Of a stretch of 41,338 bases of DNA, positions 1 through 8,386 are shown piece after piece (within the stretch, counting starts at the first letter, position 1; every line of letters begins with the position of its first letter). Source of the stretch: Stentor coeruleus (Eukaryota > Ciliophora > Heterotrichea > Heterotrichida > Stentoridae); NCBI GenBank assembly GCA_001970955.1, contig MPUH01000656.1, positions 1 to 41,338 of the forward strand. Direction: 5' to 3'. Below the pieces are notes generated by a model. That model searched no databases, was not told the DNA's origin, and saw nothing but the letters and a program-made list of their open reading frames with translations. Both the position numbers and the translations under genes were made by a program.

Positions 1-13
1 ATTACATGCTATA

Positions 14-706
14 ATGTACAAAAGACTATCAAACATAGCATTTAATTATCAACGTAGACTTACTCAATTCGCCCTATTCAAGATAGTCTTATTCTTCAGA
101 TCAAGCACTCATGATGTAAGAAAGAAAAGTATTCAAATTGCCTTATCAAGCTTAATAAGAGCTTCTCAAGAACAAGAAATTGAAAGAAGCAAATCCCCAT
201 CAGCTGAAGTATCTAGGGTATCTTTGGGTAGCATAGAAAATCCTCCAGCATTTATAAGCACTATATCAAGCACTAAGCTTAATAAAGAGGAAATCATGTC
301 TATAAATCAAACTGGTGGACTTGAAATTATACAAGTATATTTGAAAGAAGCTAAAAAAAGAAAGATGGCTTGGGCTTTAGCATCGATTTTCTGTTATAGT
401 AACAATTTAGGGCAGTTTGATGAAGAGAGATCAAGACTTGTTGAGCAGATTAATGAATTGAGATATGATAAACATAGTTTGTTGGAAGATAATACAGCAC
501 TTAGGATGCATAATGAAGCGCTTATTGAGAATTTGGAGAAAACGAATATTGAGTTTGCTTCTTTGTCGCTACACTTGGATCAGATGAGGATTGCTAGGAT
601 GGTTAGAGCGATTTCGAAGATGGTTGACTTACCTGTGTTGGAAGCTTTGATTATGCTGAAACATTGGAATCCAAAGAACAATAATAGTTCACTAATAAGT
701 AACTAG
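14..706 (+). CDS. Hypothetical coiled-coil protein, possibly 5'-truncated by the window edge
   Basis: A 230-residue reading frame with no family I recognise. Residues about 130-195 are rich in heptad-spaced Leu with Glu, Asn and Arg (around LVEQINELRYDKHSLLEDN), which predicts a coiled coil. The segment before it is Ser-rich and polar. The C-terminal 35 residues look helical and end in an Asn/Ser-rich tail. The frame stays open upstream of the first ATG to the window edge, so the true start may lie outside. The stop is TAG, followed by another TAG 6 nt on. The lectin gene lies 268 bp downstream on the same strand. A scaffold or cytoskeletal role would be a guess from the coiled coil only. Confidence 0.7.
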   Translation: MYKRLSNIAFNYQRRLTQFALFKIVLFFRSSTHDVRKKSIQIALSSLIRASQEQEIERSKSPSAEVSRVSLGSIENPPAFISTISSTKLNKEEIMSINQTGGLEIIQVYLKEAKKRKMAWALASIFCYSNNLGQFDEERSRLVEQINELRYDKHSLLEDNTALRMHNEALIENLEKTNIEFASLSLHLDQMRIARMVRAISKMVDLPVLEALIMLKHWNPKNNNSSLISN

Positions 707-974
707 GATTAGAAAATATGAATGTTTTTTATAGTAGAGAAGATGAATTAATTTGAAAGAAAGAACCTTTATATTAGAGTTATTAGGGTTTTGAGTTTGA
801 GATTGATACTAATATTGATTCTAGTACTTTTTAGGAAATATAGGATTACTGTATTATGGTAAAGGTTTTTTGAATATTAAATTGGAGTAGAGAGATACTT
901 TTTAATATGATTAAATTTCCCACTTTGCTAATCTCATATCTTAATTGTAAAATATAATATTTCTCATTATTATA

Positions 975-2201
975 ATGTGGATATTTTCATTGCTCGTGAT
1001 TGCCTTAGCAGATATAGAACACCTTTCTTTCAAAAGTCCTCTGCTGCCTACTCATGCTGATAAATTTCACACCTTAGGCGACGCGATGCCATTGCGAAAA
1101 TTTGTCAGACTACATCCCCCAAAGCAATATAGCAATGGAGCACTAATATCAGCAAATCCTATAAACCTAACAACCTATGAAATTGAACTTATAATAAACT
1201 CTGGATCAGGAACTGAGCTCGAAGATGTCGGCTTGGGTATTTGGCTAACAAATACTTCTTATCACATAGGGAACATCTACGGCTTAGCAAGTGATTTCCA
1301 AGGAATTGGAGTTTTTATTGACATAGCCAAAGAGTCTCTCTACCTGACTGAAATTTACTCCAATTTTGAAACATCAAAAATTCTATCATCACCATCATGT
1401 CCCTTTTCAGGCAAAAACAAACAAACTTTACTTCAAATCAAAGTTAAAGACTCAAAAGTCGAAGTCTGGATCAAAGAAAAAAAACTCACAAAATGCATTG
1501 AGGTATTACCCATATAGGCCCAAGTCCAAAACATACACGAACCTATACTAGGCATAAGTTCTTGTAGTGGGAACACAACCAATACTTTATTTGATATACT
1601 ACAAATAACAATAAATGAACTTGAAGATGATGAAAAAGTAACCCAAGCGCTTTTAAAATTAGAAAATAAATATACTGAAGATATCATAGCCTTAGAAAAA
1701 AAATCATTTGACCTTATTGACTCTATAACTTATTTGACTATATCAACTGAGTATCAAGAAGTTATCAATCAAATCACTAGAATCAGACAAAAATCTAATA
1801 CAATTGCTAGCAAGTTTACAAGTTTGAGAGAAAAACTTGGGGTTCTACATATTGATGACTCTTTTACAAGAATGTCTAATGAAGAAATTAATAAACTTAA
1901 AGACTCATTTGCTGAGATTTATAATAAACTTGAGGGTATTACAAGTTATATTGACTCAAAAAAAATTATATCTGAGGTTTATGAGATTGTAGAAAAACAG
2001 TATGGGCAGTCATCAAATCATGGAGAAGTGTTGAAGAAGGAATTTGATTTATCCGAAAAAAAATTTAAGGAGTTTGATAAGATTTTTGAGAATGATAATA
2101 GAATTATTTGGGTGCATATTGGTATGACTCTTTTAGTGATTTTTGCTTGTGTTTTATGTTGTAAGGTATGGAAGACTGAGAAAATACATACACTAACTTA
2201 G
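975..2201 (+). CDS. L-type (legume-like) lectin cargo receptor, ERGIC-53/VIP36-like, with one 15-nt intron
   Basis: Two exons, 975-1502 and 1518-2201, joined across a 15-nt GT..AG intron give about 403 residues. The N-terminus is a hydrophobic signal peptide (MWIFSLLVIALA). Residues about 40-205 resemble the L-type lectin beta-sandwich: a GLGIWL strand, then FQGIGVFID in the place of the usual GLxVFxD strand, and GISSCSGN near the position of the final family strand. A luminal helical stalk rich in Glu, Lys and Asp follows (residues about 215-365), then one membrane helix (IGMTLLVIFACVLCC) and a short cytosolic tail ending THTLT-like. This is type I topology, as expected for a glycoprotein sorting receptor of the early secretory pathway. 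The tail lacks a clear KKxx or FF signal. The gene ends 6 bp from the convergent gene at 2208. Confidence 0.85.
1503..1517 (+). other. 15-nt spliceosomal intron in the lectin gene
   Basis: The sequence gtattacccatatag starts GT, ends TAG and carries an in-frame stop. Removing it joins the lectin domain to the frame that supplies its last beta strand, stalk and transmembrane segment. The length of 15 nt is characteristic of heterotrich ciliates. Confidence 0.88.
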
Positions 2202-2207
2202 ACTTAG

Positions 2208-2726
2208 TTAATTATTATGTTTACTTTGGAAAGCATTCCATGCTTCTTGGAGAAGGTCATTGCTAGCTGATAAAGCTTTTTGTTTTGTGAGTTCCCAAAT
2301 AGCCACTTGGTCTTTGTTTCTTAATATCTGTTTAAACCAGAAGAGCATTACCCCAGCAAAGTAGAAAAACACAGCTTCAAGCCCACTACCAAAATTCTTG
2401 ATAAGTTTGTTAAGTTTTTTTGTCCTCAATTGTTGTAGTGTTACTTGAGATAATGCTGATATAACACTATACAAATCAAATCCATATAATTTTCTAACTC
2501 TAATCAATTCTTCATAAAACTCTGAAAAGTAACTAGAAAGGAAAAATATATGAAGCAATGACAAAGCACCAAAATTCTCTAATTGACTCTCAATATTATT
2601 AGTTTCAAAACTCATCTCAAACCAATCATCAATATTAACAGGCCATCTATCGGCTTTAGTCACACAATTAAAACAGCTAAGTAACAATATTAATTGAAGA
2701 GAGTTTTGAAAATTGAACTTGTTCAT
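2208..2726 (-). CDS. Hypothetical secreted or membrane protein
   Basis: A 172-residue frame on the minus strand. The N-terminus looks like a signal peptide (LQLILLLSCFNCVTKA), with likely cleavage after TKA. The mature part has a Trp/Asp/Phe-rich start (DRWPVNIDDWFEMSF), helical segments and a hydrophobic stretch (AVFFYFAGVMLFWF) at about residues 113-127 that could cross the membrane. It ends in a polar Gln/Lys/His/Asn tail. I recognise no family. It converges on the lectin gene with only 6 bp between the two stop codons, so the 3' untranslated regions must overlap. The 44-bp tandem repeat begins 16 bp upstream of its start, in the promoter position. Confidence 0.68.
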   Translation of the reverse strand: MNKFNFQNSLQLILLLSCFNCVTKADRWPVNIDDWFEMSFETNNIESQLENFGALSLLHIFFLSSYFSEFYEELIRVRKLYGFDLYSVISALSQVTLQQLRTKKLNKLIKNFGSGLEAVFFYFAGVMLFWFKQILRNKDQVAIWELTKQKALSASNDLLQEAWNAFQSKHNN

Positions 2727-2742
2727 AGAAAACTCAATAAGA

Positions 2743-2827
2743 TACTCACATATATGAGTATCTTCAGTATTCAGTTTGTAGTAAGCTACTCACATATATG
2801 AGTATCTTCAGTATTCAGTTTGTAGTA
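2743..2827. repeat. Two-copy 44-bp tandem repeat with a dyad element
   Basis: A 41-bp sequence is present identically at 2743-2783 and 2787-2827 (period 44 bp). Each copy begins with the inverted repeat TACTCA-CATATA-TGAGTA. It lies just upstream of the minus-strand gene at 2208-2726 and next to the transposase relic. It could be a duplicated regulatory dyad or an edge of the decayed element. Perfect identity points to a recent duplication. Confidence 0.9.
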
Positions 2828-2884
2828 CAACAACTACAAATTTGTGTTGTACAAAGACACTAGAGGAAAATTTTCAAAAAGTAG

Positions 2885-3730
2885 AATCCTTACTTCAATG
2901 ATATGCTAAAAGAAGATTTATCTGTAATAAATTTATTTGTGAGAAATTCAATGATGCTTGCATCCTAGGCAAAAGGATCTATAAAGATAAATATTCTTGG
3001 AAATGGACGTTATGCAATTTCAAAAGGAGCATCAGGTATGGATCATTATTTTCAGCATCCAATTTAAGCTTGGATATTATTCTATTCCTTTTGTATACAT
3101 TTTACATGATATTCTTCAAAAACATGCGACTAAAGAGCTTGAACTAGCTACGAGTACAGTTTCAGAATTATTCACTAACTTCAGAGAAATATGCTCTTGG
3201 GATTTAGAAGAGAATCCTCAAAGATTAGGTAGAATAGATGAAGAGTATGAGCCAATTACTATCGAAATTGATACATCTTATTTTTTAGATATAATACAAC
3301 AGAGATGTTTATCATAAAGAATTGGGTGTTTGGAATTATTGAAAGAGAAATAAGACAGTACTCTCTACATATAGTTAAGAATAGGAAAGGATACCTTGTA
3401 AGCCCTAATAATGGAATATATAATGCCAGGAAGTCATATTTTAGGTGATGGATGGGCAGCCCATTGCGATATTGATTAAATTGAGCATGGCATTTATTCT
3501 CATGAAGCTATATACCACAATTAAGATTTGTAGATACCAGCAATCCTGATGTTCATACTCAGAATATATAAAGTTTATAGAGTCGTCGTGCAAAAGGAAA
3601 ATTTAGAAAACAATACAGAACCTCAAAGGCAAAATATCTTGAATATTTATTAGAGCCTATGTGGAGAGAAAAGTATCAAATAGCAATTTTTCAAACATTT
3701 TTGGTAACCTTGTCAAAGTTATATAGCCTT
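2885..3730 (+). mobile_element. Decayed Merlin/ISXO2-like (IS1016/IS1595-type) DDE transposase
   Basis: Successive plus-strand frames together follow the ISXO2/Merlin transposase. There is a W-x-C-type region with FKRSIRYGS near 2985-3050, then EIDTSYF at 3264 holding the first catalytic Asp (codon 3270-3272), then NWVFGIIERE, NRKGYLV, DGWAAH (second Asp, codon 3447-3449), FVDTSNPDVHTQNI and a C-terminal segment with YLEYLLEPMWREK. The frame is broken several times by single-base shifts. The codons expected for the conserved Glu and Trp after TQNI are TAA (3569-3571) and TAG (3578-3580). The longest remaining piece is 106 codons (2997-3317). The element is therefore dead. I could not place terminal inverted repeats or the target-site duplication. 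Confidence 0.8.
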
Positions 3731-3776
3731 TAATATTTTTTATCACGAAATTATGGGTTGTCTATCATTTTCTTTA

Positions 3777-5164
3777 TTAATTTGATGGAAATTTCTTACC
3801 GGATTCCAGTATAGCATCACAAATTCTGTTAAATAAACTTTGGATCCAAAGAGCAGAAGAAGGGTTTTGAATTTTTTGGTTCATTAATGAACTTATGAAT
3901 TCTTCAAAAGTAAGAATTGGGATTTGGTAAAGGACAGATTTGGGGATTTGCGATAAAAATGGACCCAGGGAACTTTGGGATAAAGATCGGGATAATTTTC
4001 GAGAAGGGATTTTTTGATTCTGGATGATATCATTAGAACATATTTTAACGGATTCAGAGAAATCTGGACTGGCTTCAAGAATTGCTTTTGGGTCTTGGTA
4101 GTCGGAAATAATGCTTGGCCCAATTGAAACTGATTTGTGTCTGATTTTTATGAATTTAGGGAATTTTATCAGGTTGATTGTATTATTTGACTTGAAATGT
4201 ATGGAATTTTTAGACTCTTCAACCTCTTCAGACTTTTCAGTTTTTTTGTCTTTTTTTTGCTTTTTATTCTTTTTATGCTTTTTGATCCTTTTTTCCTTCT
4301 TTTCTTTCTTTTCTTTTTTGTCTTTTTTATCTTTCTTGTTTTTTCTGTGATGTTTTTTGCTTTTAAATCATTTTTCATGTTTTTCTTCTTCAATTTTTTC
4401 GCTTTCTTCACTTTCAGGCTTCTCTTTAACCTGATCATCAATCCTCACAGACTTAACTCTTGCTTTTATCCCATAAGAATCTAAAAGATTACTTACTTCT
4501 AAATTCGAATCTAAGTGCAAGGTTGAATTTTGAAGAAAGATATATTTTGCTTTAGTATTGACTTAGTATTTGAATTCGACCCTAATAAGTCCCCATATTC
4601 ACTTATGTTTCTATGTATATTACTTTCATCAATTAAGCTTTTGTTTTTTATATTCTCAACTATAGGCATAATATCATCGTCTATTTGCAGTTGACGAGCC
4701 CTAAAAGCTGGTGTGGCGAAACTTTTGCTGTTTTTCAATTTCTTAGGCTTGATTTCAAAATTTTGGATACTATTGTGAAGCGAAAGTCTATGAAGAATTA
4801 TAACTTCAGAACTTGGTTCTTTATAAATTACAGAACTTGACTNGTGAAGCGAAAGTCTATGAAGAATTATAACTTCAGAACTTGGTTCTTTATAAATTAC
4901 AGAACTTGACTCAGAGCTTTTCGGTTCTAAAGGTTTTTCTTCAGGGTTTTCAAGATCTTTGTGCCATAGTTCCCCTGCAAAGTTTATAAAGTCACTGAAA
5001 ATACTCTGCGAAGATATTATGATTTTTTCTAAGTTAGGCACCTTGATTTTCTTGAAAATACTTATTTTACTCCCTTCTGGGTCTTGAGGATTGCTAATTT
5101 TCACATGTTTTTTCTCAAATTCTTGGCCAGAAAAGGGTGATTGTAAAGTGAATTCATCTGCCAT
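3777..5164 (-). pseudogene. Lys-rich hypothetical gene interrupted by a frameshift, an in-frame TGA and an assembly duplication
   Basis: I start it at the ATG giving MADEFTLQSPF at 5164, because the longer frame upstream has only AT-rich, hydrophobic codons. The first half runs to a TAG at 4511-4513. Beginning near 4560 another minus frame is open and looks coding (LQNSTLHLDSNLEVSNLLD), through a Glu/Lys block and a Lys/Asp/Glu-rich stretch at about 4220-4370, to a well-formed C-terminus ending ILESGKKFPSN at TAA 3777-3779. One missing A in the imperfect repeat tcaaatactaag/tcaatactaaag (about 4555-4572) explains the frame change. A TGA at 4368-4370 remains in frame. A 69-bp in-frame artefact (see 4775-4911) adds 23 false residues. 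I recognise no domain. It is either a young pseudogene or a real gene with sequence errors. Confidence 0.5.
4775..4911. other. Assembly artefact: 68-bp perfect duplication around a single N
   Basis: Bases 4775-4842 and 4844-4911 are identical and separated only by N at 4843. This is what a scaffolder leaves when two contigs that really overlap are joined end to end. The true sequence almost certainly has one copy. The extra 69 bp keep the frame, so the minus-strand protein carries a false repeat. Confidence 0.93.
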
Positions 5165-5467
5165 TAATTGTTTAAAAATTAAAAGACTAAAAAAGTTTAA
5201 TAGTATGATTGATAATATATCATAATACTCAATATAAAATCCTAACATAAAATCTATACAAAAAATACTCAAATAACAAGTTGAAATAAGTATAATAACT
5301 GTTTCAATTAAACTATAGGTGATTTTAAGGAAAATACTAGAAAAAAGTGTTTACCAAAGGCAAATATGATAAGATAACTTTAGAATCATACTTTATAAGA
5401 CAAAATTACCTCAAAATCATCGAAGCCTTATTTTATTACCAAATCATTATCTACATTATTTTTATAA

Positions 5468-6583
5468 TTAGGGCTTCGGCATATATTGAATAATAAGCGA
5501 ATGAGATCTTCTTCTTTCATTAAAATCTATAGCATTGCTTGTACTCGAATGCATATTCTGCCCATTATCAGCAGATTCCCAATTCAATCTAAACTGTATA
5601 TCACTTATCCCATCATCCGAAGCTGTATCTTTAAACGTATTTTCTCCATTAAACCCAGCATAGCTATTTAACCTTGTACAAGATCCTATAATTCCTTCAA
5701 TATCTAAGGAAATATTTCTTAGTTCTTGAATAAACTCAAGCATTTGATCGAGGGATTTGCTTTCTAGGCTTTTTTTAAGGTTTTGCAATATTGATATTGT
5801 GAGATTCGTCATAAAGTTAAGATTTGTTGCTAGGATCACATCCCATAATCTTATAACTACTTGGTGTTTGAAGGAATATGAGAATAAAGTCATAAACCAT
5901 TTTGTAAGCCACAAATTGTTGTCAAGTTCAATAGTGAGAAAATGGTTATGTAAAGATGGGATTTTTTCTTTAAAAGTCTTAGAAAAAGTTTGTACCAACT
6001 CCATAACTTTTGGGAAGCTCGGTTCAAATAAAGCTTTCCCATGAAGTTTCTGAATCATAGCATCCATCATAGCTGAAGCTTCCTCAATATTCCCATTCGA
6101 TGTTATAAGCAGAATCCCGGCAAGGTAGTTCATTCCTTGACAATACCCAAGTTCTGGATTCATAAGAACGAAGTTTTTTAGGACTTCCCCAAGATCTTTA
6201 ATATGATTCCCATTTGCAAAAAAAGGATGAAATGGAAAAGTCCTGTCAATGTCTTTCTCGATTAACTGGAGAAACTCAGGGTCGATGTTTGTGTTTTCTG
6301 GCTTTTTTGTAACATAACCAACGCAGGATTTCCAAACTTCCCATCGCAAATCAGCTGGTGGTCCAGATATCAGAAGTCTCTTGAATTTACCTGGGAACTG
6401 CTGACTAAAATGGGATATTGGATCGTTAAAATAAGCGAAGTCTTTTAAAATGTTATCCCAGCATCTTCTCTTTTCTTTTTCTTCATCTGAAACCCCTATA
6501 ATTAGAATTTCAGGAGGACTTCCAGGAGATTTATGTCTCACTGATCCTACCTTTTTAGTGAATGAACAGCATCCTGAGCCCAT
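5468..6583 (-). CDS. TBC-domain Rab GTPase-activating protein with an N-terminal lipidation signal
   Basis: A TBC (Tre2/Bub2/Cdc16) protein of about 371 residues. All three family motifs are visible: LRWEVWK with the motif A Arg, DIDRTFP holding the catalytic Arg finger, and YCQGMN holding the catalytic Gln. The downstream helices NNLWLTKWFMTLFSYSF and VIRLWDVIL complete the fold. I choose the start giving MGSGCCSF at 6583. An upstream ATG at 6622 adds 13 UTR-like residues. Gly2 followed by Cys5-Cys6 suggests N-myristoylation plus palmitoylation, so a membrane-bound GAP that stimulates GTP hydrolysis by a Rab. The last 80 residues are polar and end RRRSHSLIIQYMPKP. The Rab partner cannot be told from sequence. 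Confidence 0.93.
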   Translation of the reverse strand: MGSGCCSFTKKVGSVRHKSPGSPPEILIIGVSDEEKEKRRCWDNILKDFAYFNDPISHFSQQFPGKFKRLLISGPPADLRWEVWKSCVGYVTKKPENTNIDPEFLQLIEKDIDRTFPFHPFFANGNHIKDLGEVLKNFVLMNPELGYCQGMNYLAGILLITSNGNIEEASAMMDAMIQKLHGKALFEPSFPKVMELVQTFSKTFKEKIPSLHNHFLTIELDNNLWLTKWFMTLFSYSFKHQVVIRLWDVILATNLNFMTNLTISILQNLKKSLESKSLDQMLEFIQELRNISLDIEGIIGSCTRLNSYAGFNGENTFKDTASDDGISDIQFRLNWESADNGQNMHSSTSNAIDFNERRRSHSLIIQYMPKP

Positions 6584-7640
6584 ATTATTTAATTTTTTGT
6601 TATTATAATCCATGCAAAGCATTAATCATAAATGCAATTCTTTAAAGTTTTATCCCTATCAATAAACTAATTCTTTGTTTTATAAAAAAGATTATTTTAG
6701 ATATTATGCGAAAGTAAAAATTAATTTTTAGAAAGGGTTGTGGAAATAGATTTAAAATAAATTAGCTTAGAATTTAAAAGATAGGAATTAAAAGATAAGG
6801 CTTAGGTGAATTAAGGATAAAATATTTAACTCGAATGCAAAGATTAAGAATAAGCTAGGATATACTGATATATATGCTTTTAATGCTATTAATACTATTT
6901 TTTATTGCTTCCTATTAAAGAATATGATAGATAATAATTATTATTATGCATATAGATGATGATTATTGTAGTAATTAGTAAAAAAATAAGATTCAAGAGT
7001 TATATAAATAATCAAAGAGCTTTCCCATCATCTAATACATGTATCTGCATTACTGCACTTTCATATATTTTTAATGTAAAATTTTAACAAATTCCTCACG
7101 CTTATCCTAGAAATAAAAAACAATCTAAATTTGCATATTTAAACTTCTTAGTATCTTGCCTTAACTTTCGAAAAATATCATTAGCTTTATATCAAAAATT
7201 ACTCATAAAATCTTAAACTTACATTTCAGGCAATCTTATCAGAAACTTTAACTAATCTTCATGCTCAGCCAACTTTTTATATATGAATTTTCAGATGACT
7301 TCAAAAAAGAATTTTTGGATTTCAATTTTATCAATAAAAATCTCCTAAAATATCAGCTGTCATAGAGACCTTCTAAAGCGAAAGTGCCCTACATTTAAGC
7401 TTAAGCACATTATCAAAACTGGGAAGTTTACAAAAAATTCTTGAATCCATCGCCTACCAAAGTATTTAAAAACATGAAATCTTGACTTATAAAGCATATA
7501 TCATAATGAACACAATCGTGACTGGGTGTAAGAATTCCGGGAGTAAACAGAAAAAAGACCAGCAAAATTATTAGGAAAGAAGTGCTATAAATTATTATAA
7601 CTGTAAAATTATAAAAATCAAGTAGCTTTTATAAGAATAA
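6584..7640. other. AT-rich intergenic stretch with traces of a decayed gene
   Basis: There is no intact ORF of note. The plus strand at about 7080-7540 contains coding-like fragments (for example ISAVIETF and LHLSLSTLSKLGSLQKILES) in one frame cut by many TAA/TAG/TGA codons. This looks like an old pseudogene rather than random AT-rich DNA. No family was recognised. The rest, 6600-7050, shows nothing beyond A/T runs. Confidence 0.4.
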
Positions 7641-7748
7641 ATGCGGGCACAAGATGAAAATTTCGACCTCAGAACCGATGGAAAAACTTTCTTGTTATTC
7701 TTGTCTAAGCACAAGAAAAAACTCAAGGTAAATTATGTTTTAATATAA
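7641..7748 (+). CDS. Very short ORF, doubtful
   Basis: A 35-residue frame (MRAQDENFDLRTDGK...). Its first 29 codons are of balanced composition and less AT-rich than their surroundings, after which it runs into AT-rich sequence at a GTAAAT. It could be the 5' end of a broken gene or a first exon, but I see no downstream exon within a 15- or 16-nt intron. It lies 92 bp from the tRNA-Tyr gene. Confidence 0.2.
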   Translation: MRAQDENFDLRTDGKTFLLFLSKHKKKLKVNYVLI

Positions 7749-7839
7749 TACATTAATATAATGAATGCTTTCTCAATAAAAGGCTCACAAACCCTTTGGT
7801 TTGTATTATAAAATAATAAATTGTAATCATAATAAAAAG

Positions 7840-7922
7840 TCCGACCAACCGGATTTGAACCGGTGACCCTGGGATTACCACATTTCTACAGTCCCATGCT
7901 CTACCAACTGAGCTATGGTCGG
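7840..7922 (-). tRNA. tRNA-Tyr (GUA) with a 10-nt intron
   Basis: Read on the minus strand, it folds as a full cloverleaf. The acceptor CCGACCA pairs with TGGTCGG and has discriminator A. The D arm is GCTC..GAGC, the anticodon stem TGGGA/TCCCA with loop CTGTAGA, and the T arm ACCGG-TTCAAAT-CCGGT. The anticodon is GTA. Between G37 and A38 sits a 10-nt insert AAATGTGGTA, the canonical position for eukaryotic tRNA-Tyr introns. Without it the length is 73 nt. A run of five T follows the 3' end (complement of 7834-7838), a Pol III terminator. The D arm and T arm carry usable A and B boxes. Confidence 0.96.
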
Positions 7923-7986
7923 ATCTATTATTTAAAAACATAATCGCTTATATATATAACTCATCTCATTGTTTTTCAATAAAAAG

Positions 7987-8066
7987 TCAAACCAACAGAT
8001 TCTAACAGTTGTCACTAAGATTCCCACATTTCTAGAATTCTATTCTACTAACTGAACTACAATCGA
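7987..8066 (-). pseudogene. Decayed tRNA-Tyr copy
   Basis: This 80-nt stretch aligns over its whole length to the tRNA-Tyr at 7840-7922, including the intron region (ccacatttcta is shared) and the D arm (actaactgaac against accaactgagc). It is about 147 bp away in the same orientation. Many substitutions, mainly C/G to A/T on the + strand, destroy the acceptor, T and anticodon stems. The T-run terminator and the aaaaagtc flank are also conserved, so the duplication included the terminator. Confidence 0.88.
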
Positions 8067-8169
8067 ATCTGTTATATACATTTCTTTTTAGTTCATATAA
8101 AATTCTATATTTATCGCATTGCTTTGCATAAAAATCTCAATAGATGCATTCTTAATAAGCCTAATTAAG

Positions 8170-8328
8170 TTACTTTAACTTTCTCTTGCCCTTGTACATA
8201 TAAAGGACTCTTGCTTTACGACTTATGATTGCTACGCAGTGTTCATTCCCCCCGACACCACCTTTTGGAGACTCGTTACCGCTTGTTAGGATTTCTTGGA
8301 AAGCTTCAGTATTTCTATCGACTTCCAT
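8170..8328 (-). CDS. Small 52-residue ORF, function unknown
   Basis: The frame reads MEVDRNTEAFQEILTSGNE.., passes a Gly-rich segment and ends in a Lys/Arg-rich tail (ISRKARVLYMYKGKRKLK). The codons are balanced and much less AT-rich than the flanks, which supports real coding. It is divergent from the ZSWIM2-like gene, with only 58 bp between the two ATGs, so they would share a promoter. The length is short enough that chance cannot be excluded, and I recognise no family. Confidence 0.5.
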   Translation of the reverse strand: MEVDRNTEAFQEILTSGNESPKGGVGGNEHCVAIISRKARVLYMYKGKRKLK

Positions 8329-8386
8329 ATTAATTATATAATCACTAAGAAATATTTTCCCTTAATTAGATAAGAATTGATTTAAA

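Noticed and set aside
4111..4484. Plus-strand and minus-strand ORFs rich in Phe or Lys
   Set aside because: They are shadows of the Lys-rich minus-strand coding region. A different minus frame over the same bases has far better protein composition.
7753..7941. 62-codon minus-strand ORF
   Set aside because: It overlaps the tRNA-Tyr gene completely. Its middle is a translation of the tRNA.
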